Positions 1-13,100 of a DNA stretch of 64,000 nucleotides are shown piece after piece. The translations under genes and the position numbers were made by a program. The notes under the pieces are model-generated. The model saw only the letters and a program-made list of their open reading frames with translations, was not told the origin of the DNA and searched no databases. Positions within the stretch are counted from its first letter, which is position 1, and every line of letters starts with the position of its first letter. Source of the DNA: Diphasiastrum complanatum (Eukaryota > Streptophyta > Lycopodiopsida > Lycopodiales > Lycopodiaceae); the NCBI GenBank assembly GCA_029204225.1, contig CM055100.1, positions 14,890,123 to 14,954,122 on the forward strand. The letters run 5' to 3'.

Positions 1-655
1 TATTTTTTTTAGCTTTGTGATGCTTAGAGGCAAAGCTTCTAGTGAGGTGTACATCACCTTGTTTTTTTTAAAAGGAAAAGGTTGATCCTCCTAAGGAGAA
101 ATGGTGAAGAAAATATTTTACATCAAATTGCTTTTGCACGCACTTTTCAATTTTGAAATTTGCTTGTAGAGCATTTTTATTATTTTAACACACCTTTCAC
201 CCAAAAGGTGCCTCTACAAAAAAATTTAAAGGGATGTCTAGGTGCATCCTTCAATACCTAGGATGAATTTAGAGTTGCTATAAAATAGGATACAATACCT
301 AGGATGAATTTAGAGTTGCTATAAAAATAGGATACGTGGGAGCTTATTCTCCAATATTTCTTATTTTTCTTTGCTAAGTTGGCATTAAAAATTGAATATT
401 TTCCATGTTAGATAATTTCATGTGGCCACGCGCTCAATATACACAAATCTAAGCTTGACCCATCATGGATGTAAATGTAAACGTTCTATATATATATATA
501 TTAAAGCACATTGCTATAGCAAATACCATTCTAAAAAAAAGATGTCCTTCAATTAAAAAAGGTGATAAAAAAATAAGATTTTACATGAAAGTCAAAAAAT
601 TTAGAGCTAAAGATCAAAGGGCATAATTAGATCTTTGTGATCTGATTTTTCCACA
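1..655 (+). mobile_element. Copia-type LTR, 3' part (window starts inside it)
   Basis: The assignment rests on the primer site that follows directly at 656. The stretch is AT-rich and has no coding potential. It contains a short tandem duplication (about 41 bp, 253-333) and a short TA run near 490-503. The left end of the LTR lies before the window or is not recognisable. No typical copia coding region follows, so this is a solo or truncated 5' end. Confidence 0.5.
253..333. repeat. Two-copy tandem duplication, about 41 bp
   Basis: The words around CCTAGGATGAATTTAGAG and the following TTGCTATAAA...GGATAC occur twice back to back, differing by one A. It lies inside the LTR-like stretch. Confidence 0.8.
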
Positions 656-667
656 TGGTATCAGAGC
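656..667 (+). promoter_or_regulatory. tRNA-Met primer binding site
   Basis: TGGTATCAGAGC is the standard plant copia (and some gypsy) minus-strand primer site, complementary to the 3' end of initiator tRNA-Met. It marks the LTR/internal junction. From here to about 1143 I see only non-coding leader-like sequence. Confidence 0.8.
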
Positions 668-1143
668 TTTGTTGTAGGCTATATTTGGAGGAGAAATCCA
701 ATTCTAGTGAGTGATTTGGAAGCGCCATCAATTTTAGAGTGTGCTAGAGTGATTTCCTTGTCAAAATCAAGCAGTTTCAAGTATAGAATGGGGATCTTTG
801 TGATCCAAAGCTTAATTTAGGTCAAAATACTTGTAGTAGGCCGATTTCTCTCCCCACTTGTTGGATTGTGGCAAGTTAGTCCTCTTTAGTTAAGCGGTCT
901 ATTCCTAGCAACATATGTAAGGAAATAACAACCATTCAATCACAATAGACTTACTGCTCCTAATTAACCGAAGAGTTTAGGCTGAAAATAGTACACAAGC
1001 ATTCCTTGACTACAATCTGTAAAGGTAAGCAAATTGCTCATAAGTAAGCAATTACTGAATGAAAATGCCTATGGGATGTACATAATCTCAAATATGCACT
1101 GGAGAAAAGAAAGTTAGAGTTCAAATAAGATATCTAAATCCTT

Positions 1144-2303
1144 GACTCTCCCAATTGATCAAGAATTACTCATTATGTTAATAATCCTCACATTCCCTTA
1201 TATTCTTTTAATGTCCACTAAGTATCCATTTATGATTCTTCAATCGTAACATTTAGAATCTTATGATTCGTCAATCATAATTTACAGGATTCCAAAAAAT
1301 CATAATCATTAAAAGATACTGGAGTATATGTACAGCATACCAATCAAGAAATATAAGAAACATTTTGAAATCTTTTCTACAAGGAAAATTGTTGGATTCC
1401 AAGAATATTCTTCCAACTCGATTCTTAACTGAATTATGAGTTCCAAATTCTACAATCAACCAAGTAATTAAAGACCATTATAACATCCGTCTTTAACAAT
1501 ATAAACTTTATACAATCACCTAGAACAATATCTAGATATTACAAAGTTCTGCCGAATTCCAACTGAATTCAATGGTTATCCTTGATATTAATTAGACTTT
1601 GTCATCCAATATGAGCTCACTAGGATTCACGCAATAACTTAGGATATTCCTCATTCAGAAAATATTCTATATCAAGAATCTCCTATATTTTATGCACAAA
1701 ACTCTCATAGATGAATCCTGATGACTCACAAATCATGTGTCTTACAAGCAATATAGATCAAAATAAACAATTTCTGGTGAATTCTCTTCACACTACTTAT
1801 TTAGCCAATTAACTTCTAAACAAAAGTAATCCAATTACTCAAGTCAATTGTAAATTATTCAGAAATCTTAAATGTCTAGGTGTAGAATTCTTAATTATAC
1901 TAGTATAACACCACATTTAGATCCTTTTCTAAACCATCAATAAGTTAATGAGTTATCCTTTCATAGAAAGACCATTAACATGCAAGTAACTATTTCGCAC
2001 ATTACTTGTTCATATGTCTATGCACTCTGACTAGTTTAAGTATGCGATATAAACTCAGCACATAGGAAACACATAGCAGATCCACAAGATTAAGATGTAC
2101 ATAAGCAACATATCCAACTATGTTCCTATACATAAACATAGGCTATAACCTGGCAGATATCCATAATCCGCATATGTTACTCACATAAACTCACTGAGAA
2201 TCTTGCAACTCATCTAAAAACAAACTCTATTTCTCATGAGTAAATAACATATCTGGGAAATCTCTCTGACAAGTTTTCGAACCATCTAACTCTTATTAAC
2301 AAA
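1144..2303 (-). repeat. Arm A of a 1.2-kb inverted repeat (partner 37052-38230)
   Basis: Read on the minus strand, this block matches 37052-38230 almost throughout, for example around CACATAGCAGATCCACAAG and its complement CTTGTGGATCTGCTATGTG. Homology stops sharply at GGGAGAGTC on one side and TGTTAATAAGAG on the other. There is no open frame of note. It is probably a non-coding mobile element or solo LTR present twice in opposite orientation; a 5' TG fits an LTR, but the other end does not read CA. Confidence 0.75.
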
Positions 2304-2769
2304 AAAGTTGTTCAGGAGCTGGGCAGCAACATGGATGGAAGGCTCAGTGATGGCATCTAGGAGGTATTTGTCATTGGTCCAGTGCAGATCGTTGGTTAGG
2401 TCGATGTAAGGCTTTATGGCCTATTTGGCCTACTTATGATTGGGTGAGGCTTGTGTACCTGACATTATACCTATGGCAGCAAGGGCGGCCTCAGTGACGC
2501 GCACCTTGTGTGTTGCTCCCTGAAATGTGATATAAAATTTGGATTTCTCTTCCTTCCACGTATTGAAGGCAAGAGTGATGAAATTCATGTTGATTTTGCC
2601 AGAAAAGGCTCTCTCATGAATACTCATTGCAGTAAGCAGAGGCTCCGCAAGGGTCATCCACTGAGTGACCGTGCTTGTGCTAGGAAGTATCATGATGTCC
2701 GTTGCAAATGGGACATCACGATGGATAGTATAACGCAGAGACTAGGAAGTATCGGTGGAAGACATGATG
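2304..2769 (-). pseudogene. Unidentified ORF downstream of gypsy integrase (degenerate)
   Basis: On the minus strand a reading frame starts near 2769 and continues to about 2310. It is interrupted by a TAG about seven codons in and by stops near 2430. The longest clear piece is 87 codons (2693-2430) and looks like real protein (helical, mixed charge), with no motif I recognise. It lies 3' of the gypsy integrase on the same strand, where Tat-lineage Ty3-gypsy elements sometimes carry an extra ORF. A second frame upstream (2978-2742) overlaps its start. Function unknown. Confidence 0.4.
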
Positions 2770-2999
2770 ATCAAAAATGAAAGGTAAAACGTGCCAAAGT
2801 ATATTGGAAAGCAGTTTAGGAAGTTTGGAAGGCTTTGGTCGCGAGAAAAATTTGCAAGAGCTTCGCTAGCACAAGTGAGGAATGAATCGAATTCAGCCAA
2901 CTTATAGGTGAATTTGGTGGGTCCATTACACTGAATACTAGTTTGGCTGATCAATTCTGAACCAAAACTTGCAGGCATGTACAGTACTGTGAAAATAGT

Positions 3000-3420
3000 C
3001 TATAAAAATCTCGGCGAAGGTTACTGGGGATCTGAACCTATCAAGCGAACATTTTTCAGGGCTGGCGAAGAATGAACCTTCGCCCAGGAGAGTCCTTCAC
3101 CCAAGTACTGTCATAAATGCATTTTTCCAAAATCTGAACCTATGGCCAACCTAATTTTGACATTTTAAGACCATCTAGCATGTCAGCAAAGTTTCATAAT
3201 GAGAGTAAGGTGCTCGACGAAGGTTCCCAAAATGGCATATTACTAATCATTCGCCTAGCTCCAAAAATGGATTTTTATTGAAAAAGAACCTTCGTCCACC
3301 TCAAATTAGATAAATCTGAAGTGGATGTATAGTCTGAGAGCTCAGCGAAGGTTTTTGATACTGTATAGGCCAAATATGACCAAAACATGGATTTTCTAAG
3401 TCATTTTTCATCAAAAATAT
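3000..3420. repeat. Non-coding spacer with repeated TTCGCC / GGCGAA words
   Basis: AACCTTCGCC or its complement GGCGAAGGTT, in exact and slightly changed forms, recurs at about 3010, 3065, 3080, 3218, 3291 and 3350 in both orientations. The same vocabulary fills the leader of the gypsy element at 31490-32140, which suggests a common family. Between copies the sequence is unremarkable and non-coding. Confidence 0.6.
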
Positions 3421-3519
3421 TGTTCTTCCTTTTTCCAATGTTGATGACTTTTCTGACTTTTGCTCATAAGCTGTTTCTCATTTTTTTTTAACTGTCTTTT
3501 TCACAAAAAATCTGAACAA

Positions 3520-4440
3520 TCAAATATTGAAAACAACAAATTGTTGATCTGGTAGAGCAGGCTGCCAAAACTTGCGTAATCGGCTGTCATTCATCGGAGT
3601 ATCAAATCGTTTTCCATCCAAGTGCTCAAGAATTATTGTGCCATAGTTCAGGATTTCCTTCACTTTATATGGGCCTTCACTGGTAACTTCAATTTTCCCT
3701 TGATCAGCTTGGTTTTGTACATCAATGTAAGATCTCCTGCTTTCAAATCCTTTTTGTGCAATCGACGATTGTGTCATGCCTTGCGGCGGGCTTTCTCTGC
3801 TGCTAATGCATGAACTGCCATCAATCGGGTTTCACATAATTTGTGCAATGCTTCATGACGTAGTTGTAAAGAGTTATCATCATTTAACCGTTCTGTTGTC
3901 GCTATGCGTAAAGATGGGATTAAAAATTCAATCGGCATGACAACATCTTGACCATAGACTAGTTGAAAGGGTGTTTGATTTGTACTATTTTTGTAAGCGG
4001 TTCTGAATGCCCATAATGCTGCATACAGTTTATGTTCCCAATTAGATCGACTTGCTGTCTTTGTCATGATGGTGCAGAGAATCTTATTGGAAGATTCAGC
4101 TTGGCCATTCCCTCTGGGATAGTAAGGAGTGCTAAATCTATGAATCACAAAAACATCTTCCAGTAAATACTTTATTGTTTGATTAAAAAAGTGTGTACCC
4201 CGGTCACTAACAATCTCGATCGGACATCCAAATCTGATTACAATATTTTCATAGAGAAACTTGGCCGTAGATTTTGCATCAGCAACTTTGACAGCTTTGG
4301 ATTTAACCCACTTGGTCATATAATCAGTTGCTACAGTAATGTATCGGGCCTGAGATCCTTGCGCGGCAGGATGAATAGGACCAACATAATCCGGTCCTCA
4401 TTTTTCAAACGGTGCTTGCAATAAATTGTCTTTGATGGAC
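3520..4440 (-). mobile_element. Ty3-gypsy integrase, 3' end of pol (pseudogene)
   Basis: The minus-strand frames encode the integrase core and C-terminus of a Ty3-gypsy polyprotein. Visible landmarks are a GPDYVGPI-type start of the core near 4400, a VSDRGTHF block near 4210, the YYPRGNGQAESSNK block with its catalytic glutamate near 4110, and a YGQDVVMPIE segment near 3940. A C-terminal GPYKVKEIL beta segment follows near 3670. In-frame stops occur near 4400 (a tryptophan codon has become TGA) and at 3774. No RT or gag lies beside it; upstream it abuts a copia gag fragment at about 4440. Inactive. Confidence 0.85.
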
Positions 4441-4690
4441 AGGTCACTGGTCTTTCTCCGCATTTCTTCTTGAAAAAGATGACCGATCACCTTTTGAAGA
4501 GTGAGGTCGGGTTGTGTGGAGATCATCACGACAAAGTGTTCATACGACTTTGAAAGAGAAGAAAGCAAGGTTATAATGGCATCATCATCTTGAATAGCAC
4601 ATCCTACAATTGAGAACTGATCCATTTAAGATTTGAAACTGTTGATGTGAGAAGTAATGGCAGTAGAATTCGACATGTTAAGAGTAAAGA
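4441..4690 (-). mobile_element. Copia gag (UBN2-type) fragment
   Basis: The minus strand encodes a piece of the copia Gag core: a segment ending in INSFK, then a stop just before a second frame with LLSSLSKSYEHFV and LTLQKVIGHLFQEE. This is typical of the plant gag-polypeptide / UBN2 domain. It is fused in frame to the gypsy integrase remnant at about 4440, marking an insertion or recombination junction. Confidence 0.75.
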
Positions 4691-4901
4691 ACTTCCTTCT
4701 AGGATGTAATCTAGAGGTTGCATCATGAGTCTCATAGAGATTTGATAACAAATCTAATGCATCCTTAGAGGTTTTGCATGTTTTAACGTGGAATATTTGG
4801 GACCTTCCACTTGCCTTCCTCTTTCATCATAGGTGAGCCACAAAGGCTTGGATTTGCTACATTGAGATCTTGAGTTTCCTCCTCTTGAAGCCTCAGCCCA
4901 T

Positions 4902-5262
4902 CTACATCAAAAGCTTGGACATGATGTGGATTTGAAGATGTTCCATCAAGTTGTCTTGTAGATCAAGCTTGAAGGTCTTCCCTTCATGAAATATCACATC
5001 TCTACTATATATAATTTTCTTACTATAAATTAGATCAACTCTATAAGCTTTACTTGATGAGCAATATCCAACAAATATCCCTTTTATGGAATTGGGATCA
5101 TCCTTGGTTCTAACATCCAAGGGAACATGCACATAGCAAATGGATACAAATATCTTCAAATGACTTACATTTGACTTTTCTTTAAAGAGCAATTCATATT
5201 GTGTTTTACCATCAATGGCATTACAAGAAAATTTATTATAAGGCTAGCTAATACCCATTTTA
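4902..5262 (-). mobile_element. Copia integrase C-terminal (SH3-like) fragment
   Basis: A 96-codon minus-strand frame carries the typical post-integrase segment of copia Pol: a YVHVPLDVR-like strand, KGIFVGY, KAYRV and SRDVIFHE. The remainder of integrase and the RT are missing. It lies upstream of a gag piece on the same strand, which is the reverse of normal copia order, so the two fragments have different origins or were rearranged. Confidence 0.8.
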
Positions 5263-5392
5263 AAGTTCTTTGGATGGAGAAAATTCCATGTCATCATTTT
5301 TTAAATAATGACATGGAATTTTCATTCATCTCTCTCTCACACTTACCATTTACGTCTACCTGCCCATTCGGGTGTTCTTTGCCAAATACCGC

Positions 5393-6430
<1,038 letters not shown>

Positions 6431-7272
6431 CTGGTTGGCAGGGGTCCTCTTCTAGTGAAAAATGTGCTGGGAAGGGCAATAATCCGATACTGGCTACCTA
6501 CTCTGCTGGGAAGCACAATACAAGATTGGAACGTTTCCCCATCCAGTCCTACTGTAGCAGCTGAAAGTTGAGGCAGAATTATAAGCATTTGCACATGGAA
6601 GACAGATGGATATTTGGTGCAAAGGTTCATCTTCAGATTCCCACTTTGAGAAGATAAGACCAACTGGTTTTTTGAGCAGAATGTCTTCCAAATACATCTC
6701 TATGTATCTAGGCATTTGGCTACAAAATAAGTCTGAAATGGCACTCCTTTAGCTGCAGATACATGTATTGCCAAACTGATCTTGAGGCAGGAAGTTTTGT
6801 GAGCATATGGAAATGATGATGATCATGATCTTGGCAAAAATGATAGATGGCAAGAACTATTAGTAGGAGCTTGGAGCTTCATGTCTGGTGGTAAGAATAA
6901 AATTGGTCGAAAGGTCGCAATATTGTGGTGGTTCTATTACACATGAAAGCATCTTCAGCATGTTGTCATACGAATTGCAAAGTACTTCTGGCTGTAGCAT
7001 GCAAAGTAAGAGAGAATTGTACATTGCAGAAATGGTGGTTTGGTTATAGCTAGGGACACTAATTGCATTTTAATCTACTTTCCAAACTCATGAAAGAGAT
7101 GCTTGAGAGGAAAGCTAACCGACATGGGTTGGACATAATCTGGAAGGGCAAAGGTCAACTTTTTCACATGGAGTTATGATGCTATGTGGAGATGTTTTGT
7201 AGGTTAATCATTGTAGAAACCTAAAAGCTTCCACTGGTTAATTTTTTTACTTTATTCATTATATGGTATTCT

Positions 7273-7460
7273 TGTTGAACTTAGGAAGCTATCTTGCTTT
7301 GTCTTAATGCAATGGTTGGAGATCCAAGAAGCACAAAATTTGCAAAGAAATAATATGAAGCATTAGCCGCAAATAATATTGTGTTTGTTGAACTTGAGAT
7401 ACTAGCTTGCTATGTCTTAAAGCAATGATTGAGGATCAAGAAGCACAAGATTTACAAACA
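7273..7460. repeat. Imperfect direct duplication, about 110-bp spacing
   Basis: Segments around 7273-7340 and 7385-7450 share the order TTGTTGAACTT, AGCTTGCT-like, ATGTCTTAA and a GAAGCACAA word, with about 112 bp between equivalent points. Confidence 0.5.
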
Positions 7461-7489
7461 AAGAAGTCTGAAGATCTCTTGCTTGCGAG

Positions 7490-8160
7490 GGCTCGCTTTT
7501 TTTCTTCACATAAAAAAGATTACAAATGATTGGGTTCAGACACATTGCTTTTTAAGACAAAAGGTAGATCCAAGTAATCTACTATGATCATCTATAAAAG
7601 AGACAAGCATATAAACTCATACATTACTCTTGCTATTTGAAAAGTGCACATTTGAACGAAGAAGTTGCAAAACATTAGATATCTTGGAAATAGATCTCGA
7701 GAAAGAAAATTTATGTGCTTTTGCCAAAGCACATGCTTCGCATGCCTTAGCACACTTTGACAATGTCTTTGGCATACCAAGAACCTTCTCCTCCTTGCAC
7801 ATTGACTCCTTTGCTTTGATAGCTTAGGAGAATCTTGTTCCTCAATGTGAGCAACCTTAAGGTCTTCCTAGACTCATAGATAGCCTTCAATGTGTCCCAA
7901 GCATCTTTGGGAGTCCTATCTCCCTAAGAATCACATTGGACACATTCATATTGATGTAATGAAAGTGCCAATCTAGATCTCTTCTTGAATCTCACATTCT
8001 ATGGAAGGACTTAAGGCTCTTCTGCAATCCCCATCAATATATCTATGAGATCTTGAAGTACTCGAATTGATTCCATCCTAACTTTCCAAATGAAATAGTT
8101 AGATGAAGTTAATCTTTCACTTGCTTCTAAAAAAAGGAAGGATCCAATTAATGCCATTTT
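7490..8160 (-). mobile_element. Copia gag joined to pre-integrase/integrase (internally deleted)
   Basis: Reading on the minus strand from 8160, broken frames give a copia Gag N-terminus (a YFIWKVRM-like segment, then DAWDTLKAIYESRK). They pass at about 7800 into a zinc-binding pre-integrase segment (CEACALAKAHK) and, near 7600-7500, into a degraded FIDDHS-like integrase start. The end of Gag, the nucleocapsid knuckle and the protease are missing. Multiple stops. Confidence 0.65.
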
Positions 8161-8288
8161 AAAGCAAGAATTGTACACTAAGTACACTCATGTGAGTAAT
8201 GATCATAAGTGATGTTGCTGGTCCTTGCAACCTAATAGTGATGTAGACTTCAATTAGCAAGATCCACAAAGGTCTTGATCACTAAAAA

Positions 8289-8480
<192 letters not shown>

Positions 8481-8844
8481 CCAATATCAAGACTCTCGAA
8501 AATATTGACTTGCCAAAATCACTGAAAAAAACGGACACTAATAATAAGACTCAAGACATGAATTCCATATTCAATCACCCCTAATCGACTCACTCAAGTC
8601 TAAAGACTCCTATCCTAAGAGTTGGAATGGAAAATTGGTTTTGAACCAAACTATTTTCAATCTTTTCTCTTACTTGACAAAAAATGAGATTATCAAGCAA
8701 TTTTGTACTTGTCAAATCATCACGCTAATTGACTTGATCCTAATCAAGGAACACAAGTTTCTAACTCAATATTGGGCCAAAGATCAGATCGTAACTTTCA
8801 ATTTAGTTGATGGAATCCAATGAAACAAATTGACCCTAAGATTA

Positions 8845-9060
8845 GGTCCTAACCTATTTAGGCATGTCCTTCACACATGGGAACAACCTCCACACGTGTG
8901 GGATCCACCTACGTACATATTTCCAAGATTTAATCAAGCTAATCTTTTGCATTTGGCACAACTGGTTTAGTCACCTAATAGGATATCTTAACCCTAGTCT
9001 CCAATCAGCATATTAATCGAAAGACCAATATCAATAGCTTAGGAGTAATTCGTGTACACC
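8845..9060 (-). mobile_element. Copia LTR-like segment
   Basis: Read on the minus strand, this carries TTTGCAAAAGATTAGCTTG, then GTGGATCC and CACACGTGTGG words in the order seen in the LTR-like regions at 41075-41180 and 52125-52230. It lies upstream, on the minus strand, of the gag fragment at 8160-7490 and so is probably its 5' LTR. From 9060 to 10191 nothing is recognised apart from the 3' flank of the ARM gene. Confidence 0.4.
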
Positions 9061-10191
9061 CATAACCAGTTTACACCCATAACCATATAATTAGGGAATA
9101 AATATTTCCTTGAAATCATAAAAACAATCCAGAAAAAAATTTATCATAAGATTATCATTGAGTAGCTTGTGCACAATCAACAAACATTGCTCCATGTGTT
9201 ATCAATAACTTGATTGTACTTATGAGAGCAATAGGATAGCACACAACAATGCTCAATGTGCATCTCACAACCATATGATAAGACTTATTGACATGGAATC
9301 TAATTTTTTGACATGATCACTTGTTTGCTGTTTTAGGAAAGTATATTTTCTACTATTTCTCTTTTTGGCACATGATGTGGTTATCTCTCAATTCTTTTTT
9401 CTGTTTTTTAAAAAAAAATTCACAAAACCAGTCAATTCACAAAATGTCCATCATAATAGGACAACATTCTTTCGCTCCCATGTTGGCATTATTTGTCTTG
9501 TCTAAGTCACTCGCAATGCAATCTAACTACTTTTGAAAGTTTGGTGTTCACTTTCCAGCTCATATATGGTCTATGAGAGTGTCTTGGAGTTTATTCAGTG
9601 ATATCATTTTATCTATGCAACAACGAGAATAAAACACCCTACCTCAACGAGATGACAAGGCCAAGCCAACAAAGCAATCTCTCTTTAAACAGTTCAATAG
9701 CTTCCAAGCAGCTGAACCTCAGAAAATCCCCAATGTGAAGATGCAACTAATTAAATCTCTCCTTTGAGGGTTTTATATTGTTGGTAGATTGATTACTCCC
9801 TCTTACAAACACTAGCATTCTGGAAGAACACCTTCAGTGTCTGCTAGTCAATGTTCAAAGCAAACCCGGATCTTAAGTTCTGAGCATTACATCATATTAG
9901 ATTGCTTATACTTGAGAAATCCCCAACATGTTTACAAGCACTATCTCTCTCAGGTGAATAACAGCTGTTAACAAAGCTGCACATGTAGCTTTTCTTTGAA
10001 TAGTTAAGTTTACAAATAGCTTACTTCCATATCTCTATCATAACAATCCAGTCATGCTGGCACCAATCAATTCATATACCTATCACCCATTTAAAGCAGA
10101 GTAAAGGATATCACATGAACAAATCGTCCATTTCAAAATGATTACAGTAACAAGGCTCAGTACACAGAAAGATTTGATTCTCGATTACAGC

Positions 10192-13100
10192 TCAAGTGGG
10201 GAGGGCTCGAAGCAAATAAAGTGCCAATTTCCACTCAACCGCTTCTGTTCTGACAACTCTTTCAAGGAAAGGAACGGCTCCTGCAGCCAAAATAGCAGGA
10301 TGGTTCTCATCATTCATGCTAAGGCTGTAAAGGATCGACACAGTTGCTGCTCTTGCTGTGGGGGTTCCTTTGTGGAGTACTTGTACAAGAGGAAAAATAC
10401 CACCTGAATTAGCAACAGCAGCAGCATAATCCTGGATACCTTCGGTCACCAAATCCCTTAGCTGTAGCACAGCCCTTTCCTGCACTTCAGCAGAAAGAAC
10501 ACGGATCTCTTCAACCAATCTAGGAATTATATCGTGCACTGTGACCTCAAGGTCCACAGGAACTTGAATCTCAGTTGCAGATATAGCATTTCGCGACAAT
10601 CTCAATAGGCATGCTGAAGCCCAGTCCTTCACATGGAGAGGAGTCTCTGCTCTTAAAATTCTTTTCAGAACCTCGACTAAGTAGGGAATGTTGAGAAACT
10701 TGGCAGTTCCTGGAAATCTGAGCAATTTTTCCAGCAATCTCGATGAAGCACTTACAGCCAGCCAAGTATCCTGGTTTTTTGGGTCATGTATCTCATCTCC
10801 TACTTTTGTGGACACATACATTGTGCAAAAAATCGATCATCATCTATGTTACAAATTAGCAGAGTAGTCATCATACGGGCAAGGAAACAAAACATACTCC
10901 AATCCTATCTAAATGAAGACTTATAAAATAATCCTAAGTTTCTACAACAGAGAAATTACCTCCATCCATGTTGACTTCAAAAACCTCCTTGAAAACATGA
11001 TCTATACCAGTTCTGATAATTTCTAAAGCATGAGCTTCTTTGGTGGCTAAATTTTCCAGCACCGAAGCTGCCTTTTCTTTCAGGGATGGTGATCCTCTTA
11101 ACATGATGTCAATGAGAGGCGCTATTCCATCGGCTACAACAATTTTGTCCCTGTAGTAGCTAACATGTTAGCATCCTGAGCCAATTACAGTTTATACTGC
11201 TTACAACAGTAAGCAGCAAGTAAGACAAACATGGCATGGTATAAATACAGAAGAGGACCTTGGTTCAGCATTTAGGTTTGATATCTCTTCCAGGATCTCT
11301 TCAGCCTCATTCTTTGCTTCAGTAGGTGAATTTTGTGACCTCATCATCTCTAAAAGGCCTGGAACTGCCCCTGCTTGTAACTGGAAAACAACAAATTGAA
11401 TCCCAAACTCATTGGTTTGAATTTTGCTTCAATGGTTTACAGGAATTCACAGTCCTGTTCATATAAGCACTTAGTAGAATCTAATAGGCACCATGAATCA
11501 ACTATAAACAGCAAATGATTTAATTGAAGACCCAGCAAAAAAGAGATTGTTGATTGATAATGAACTGACCATAGCTTTTATCTCATCTCCAGTTTGAGAT
11601 AGCCGCAAAAGTGCTGCAACCACCTGGACGGGACCAAAGCCATGATTAAAGGTTATATGCTGTTTCAGAGGCTTCTTTGCCAATACTAGATTGCAACGAT
11701 CCTCCACGTACTAAGACAGACATAAGACAATTAACAATTCAATGTAGACATGACAAAGGGGGACTAACTAGACATGCTGATTAGAATTCTCCCACAGGTA
11801 ATTGAAAATATCATAAGACTCAAGTACCTTCTCCTTGACAGTTTGCGGAGCATCCTCGGCTTTCAATATGGCAACGAGTGCAGGAACTGCACCATGTGCA
11901 TCAATTGATTTACGCACTTTATGGCTATCACTCAGTCCACAGTCCCGAGATGCTGGAAGTCAATTATGGGTAGACAGTGAAAGCAATAGAGATTCTTCAA
12001 TAGAACACTAACTTTCGATATAAAAGGTGGTCTTTATAGTCTATCAGAACCTGCAAACCAGTCAACAAGCATATAATTCACCTGCAAGCAAGCTTCTCAA
12101 TCGCAGAAGCTACAGCTTCTGTGGCAGCTTCATCACCACAGCCTAGGAGCCGTACGAGATGCGGTATACCTCCAGCTTTAGCCACTGCTTGTCTGTTTTC
12201 TTCACTAAATGCAATATCTGATATCGAGTCAGCAGCCCGTCTTGCATATTGAACATCTTCCAACCCAAGAATCAAGATGAGTCTTGGGATCCCATCCCAC
12301 CAAGGCATCAAAGTGATTTTACAATCATTTAATGGCCTGCTATTGCCTTTGTCTCCATAATCTCTCTCAATCACACCTATTCTTGCTAAAAAATGTTGCC
12401 TTATACGTCCTTCTACAGCAAGTTTTGTAGAGTTGTCCAGATCAGGTGATTCATTGCCAATCTTAAGACCTAGTAGAAGCTCTCCAGCACCAAAAGTTGA
12501 GTCCAAGCGTTGAGGAGGTTGCTCAAGCTTAGTATTCTCAGGGATAGAAGGTGCTTGTTGAAGGTGTGGCTTGAAAGACCGATATGCTGCAGCTCCTATA
12601 AGAGGAACTGGCACCAAACCCTCTTCTAAAACTGCCAGTTTTGTGTCTTCATTTTTTATGAGCTCCAACAAAGCATTTCTTGCTTCTTGCCTACTTATTT
12701 TTGACACGTTTGTGTCATCTTTGAGCAATTTTGCCTGCAACCATAATAACATCCTTAATGCAAGCCTTCAAGAGCAAAAAATGTCATTCTTTAAGACTCC
12801 TCAAAAGGAGAATTTTTTTTTGTTGTTTATGCTACTCAGATGCCAGACAGAAATGACGGTCACCCCCTGAGAAAGACTTTACCCAAATATGATAATAAAT
12901 ACTTACGAGCTTTGGAATTGCACCTGCATCCATCAGCATGCTATGATTAGATTTGCTTAATGCTACGTTAGACAAAACTCCTGCTGCAGCTTCAATCTCC
13001 CCTTGCTGAGAAGAATCAAGCATTGTTAGCAGCACCAGCAAGAGCTCAAGTTTTCCAATTTTCCTGCTGTAGCTTTCTTCCACCGACAGATTCCAGAGAA

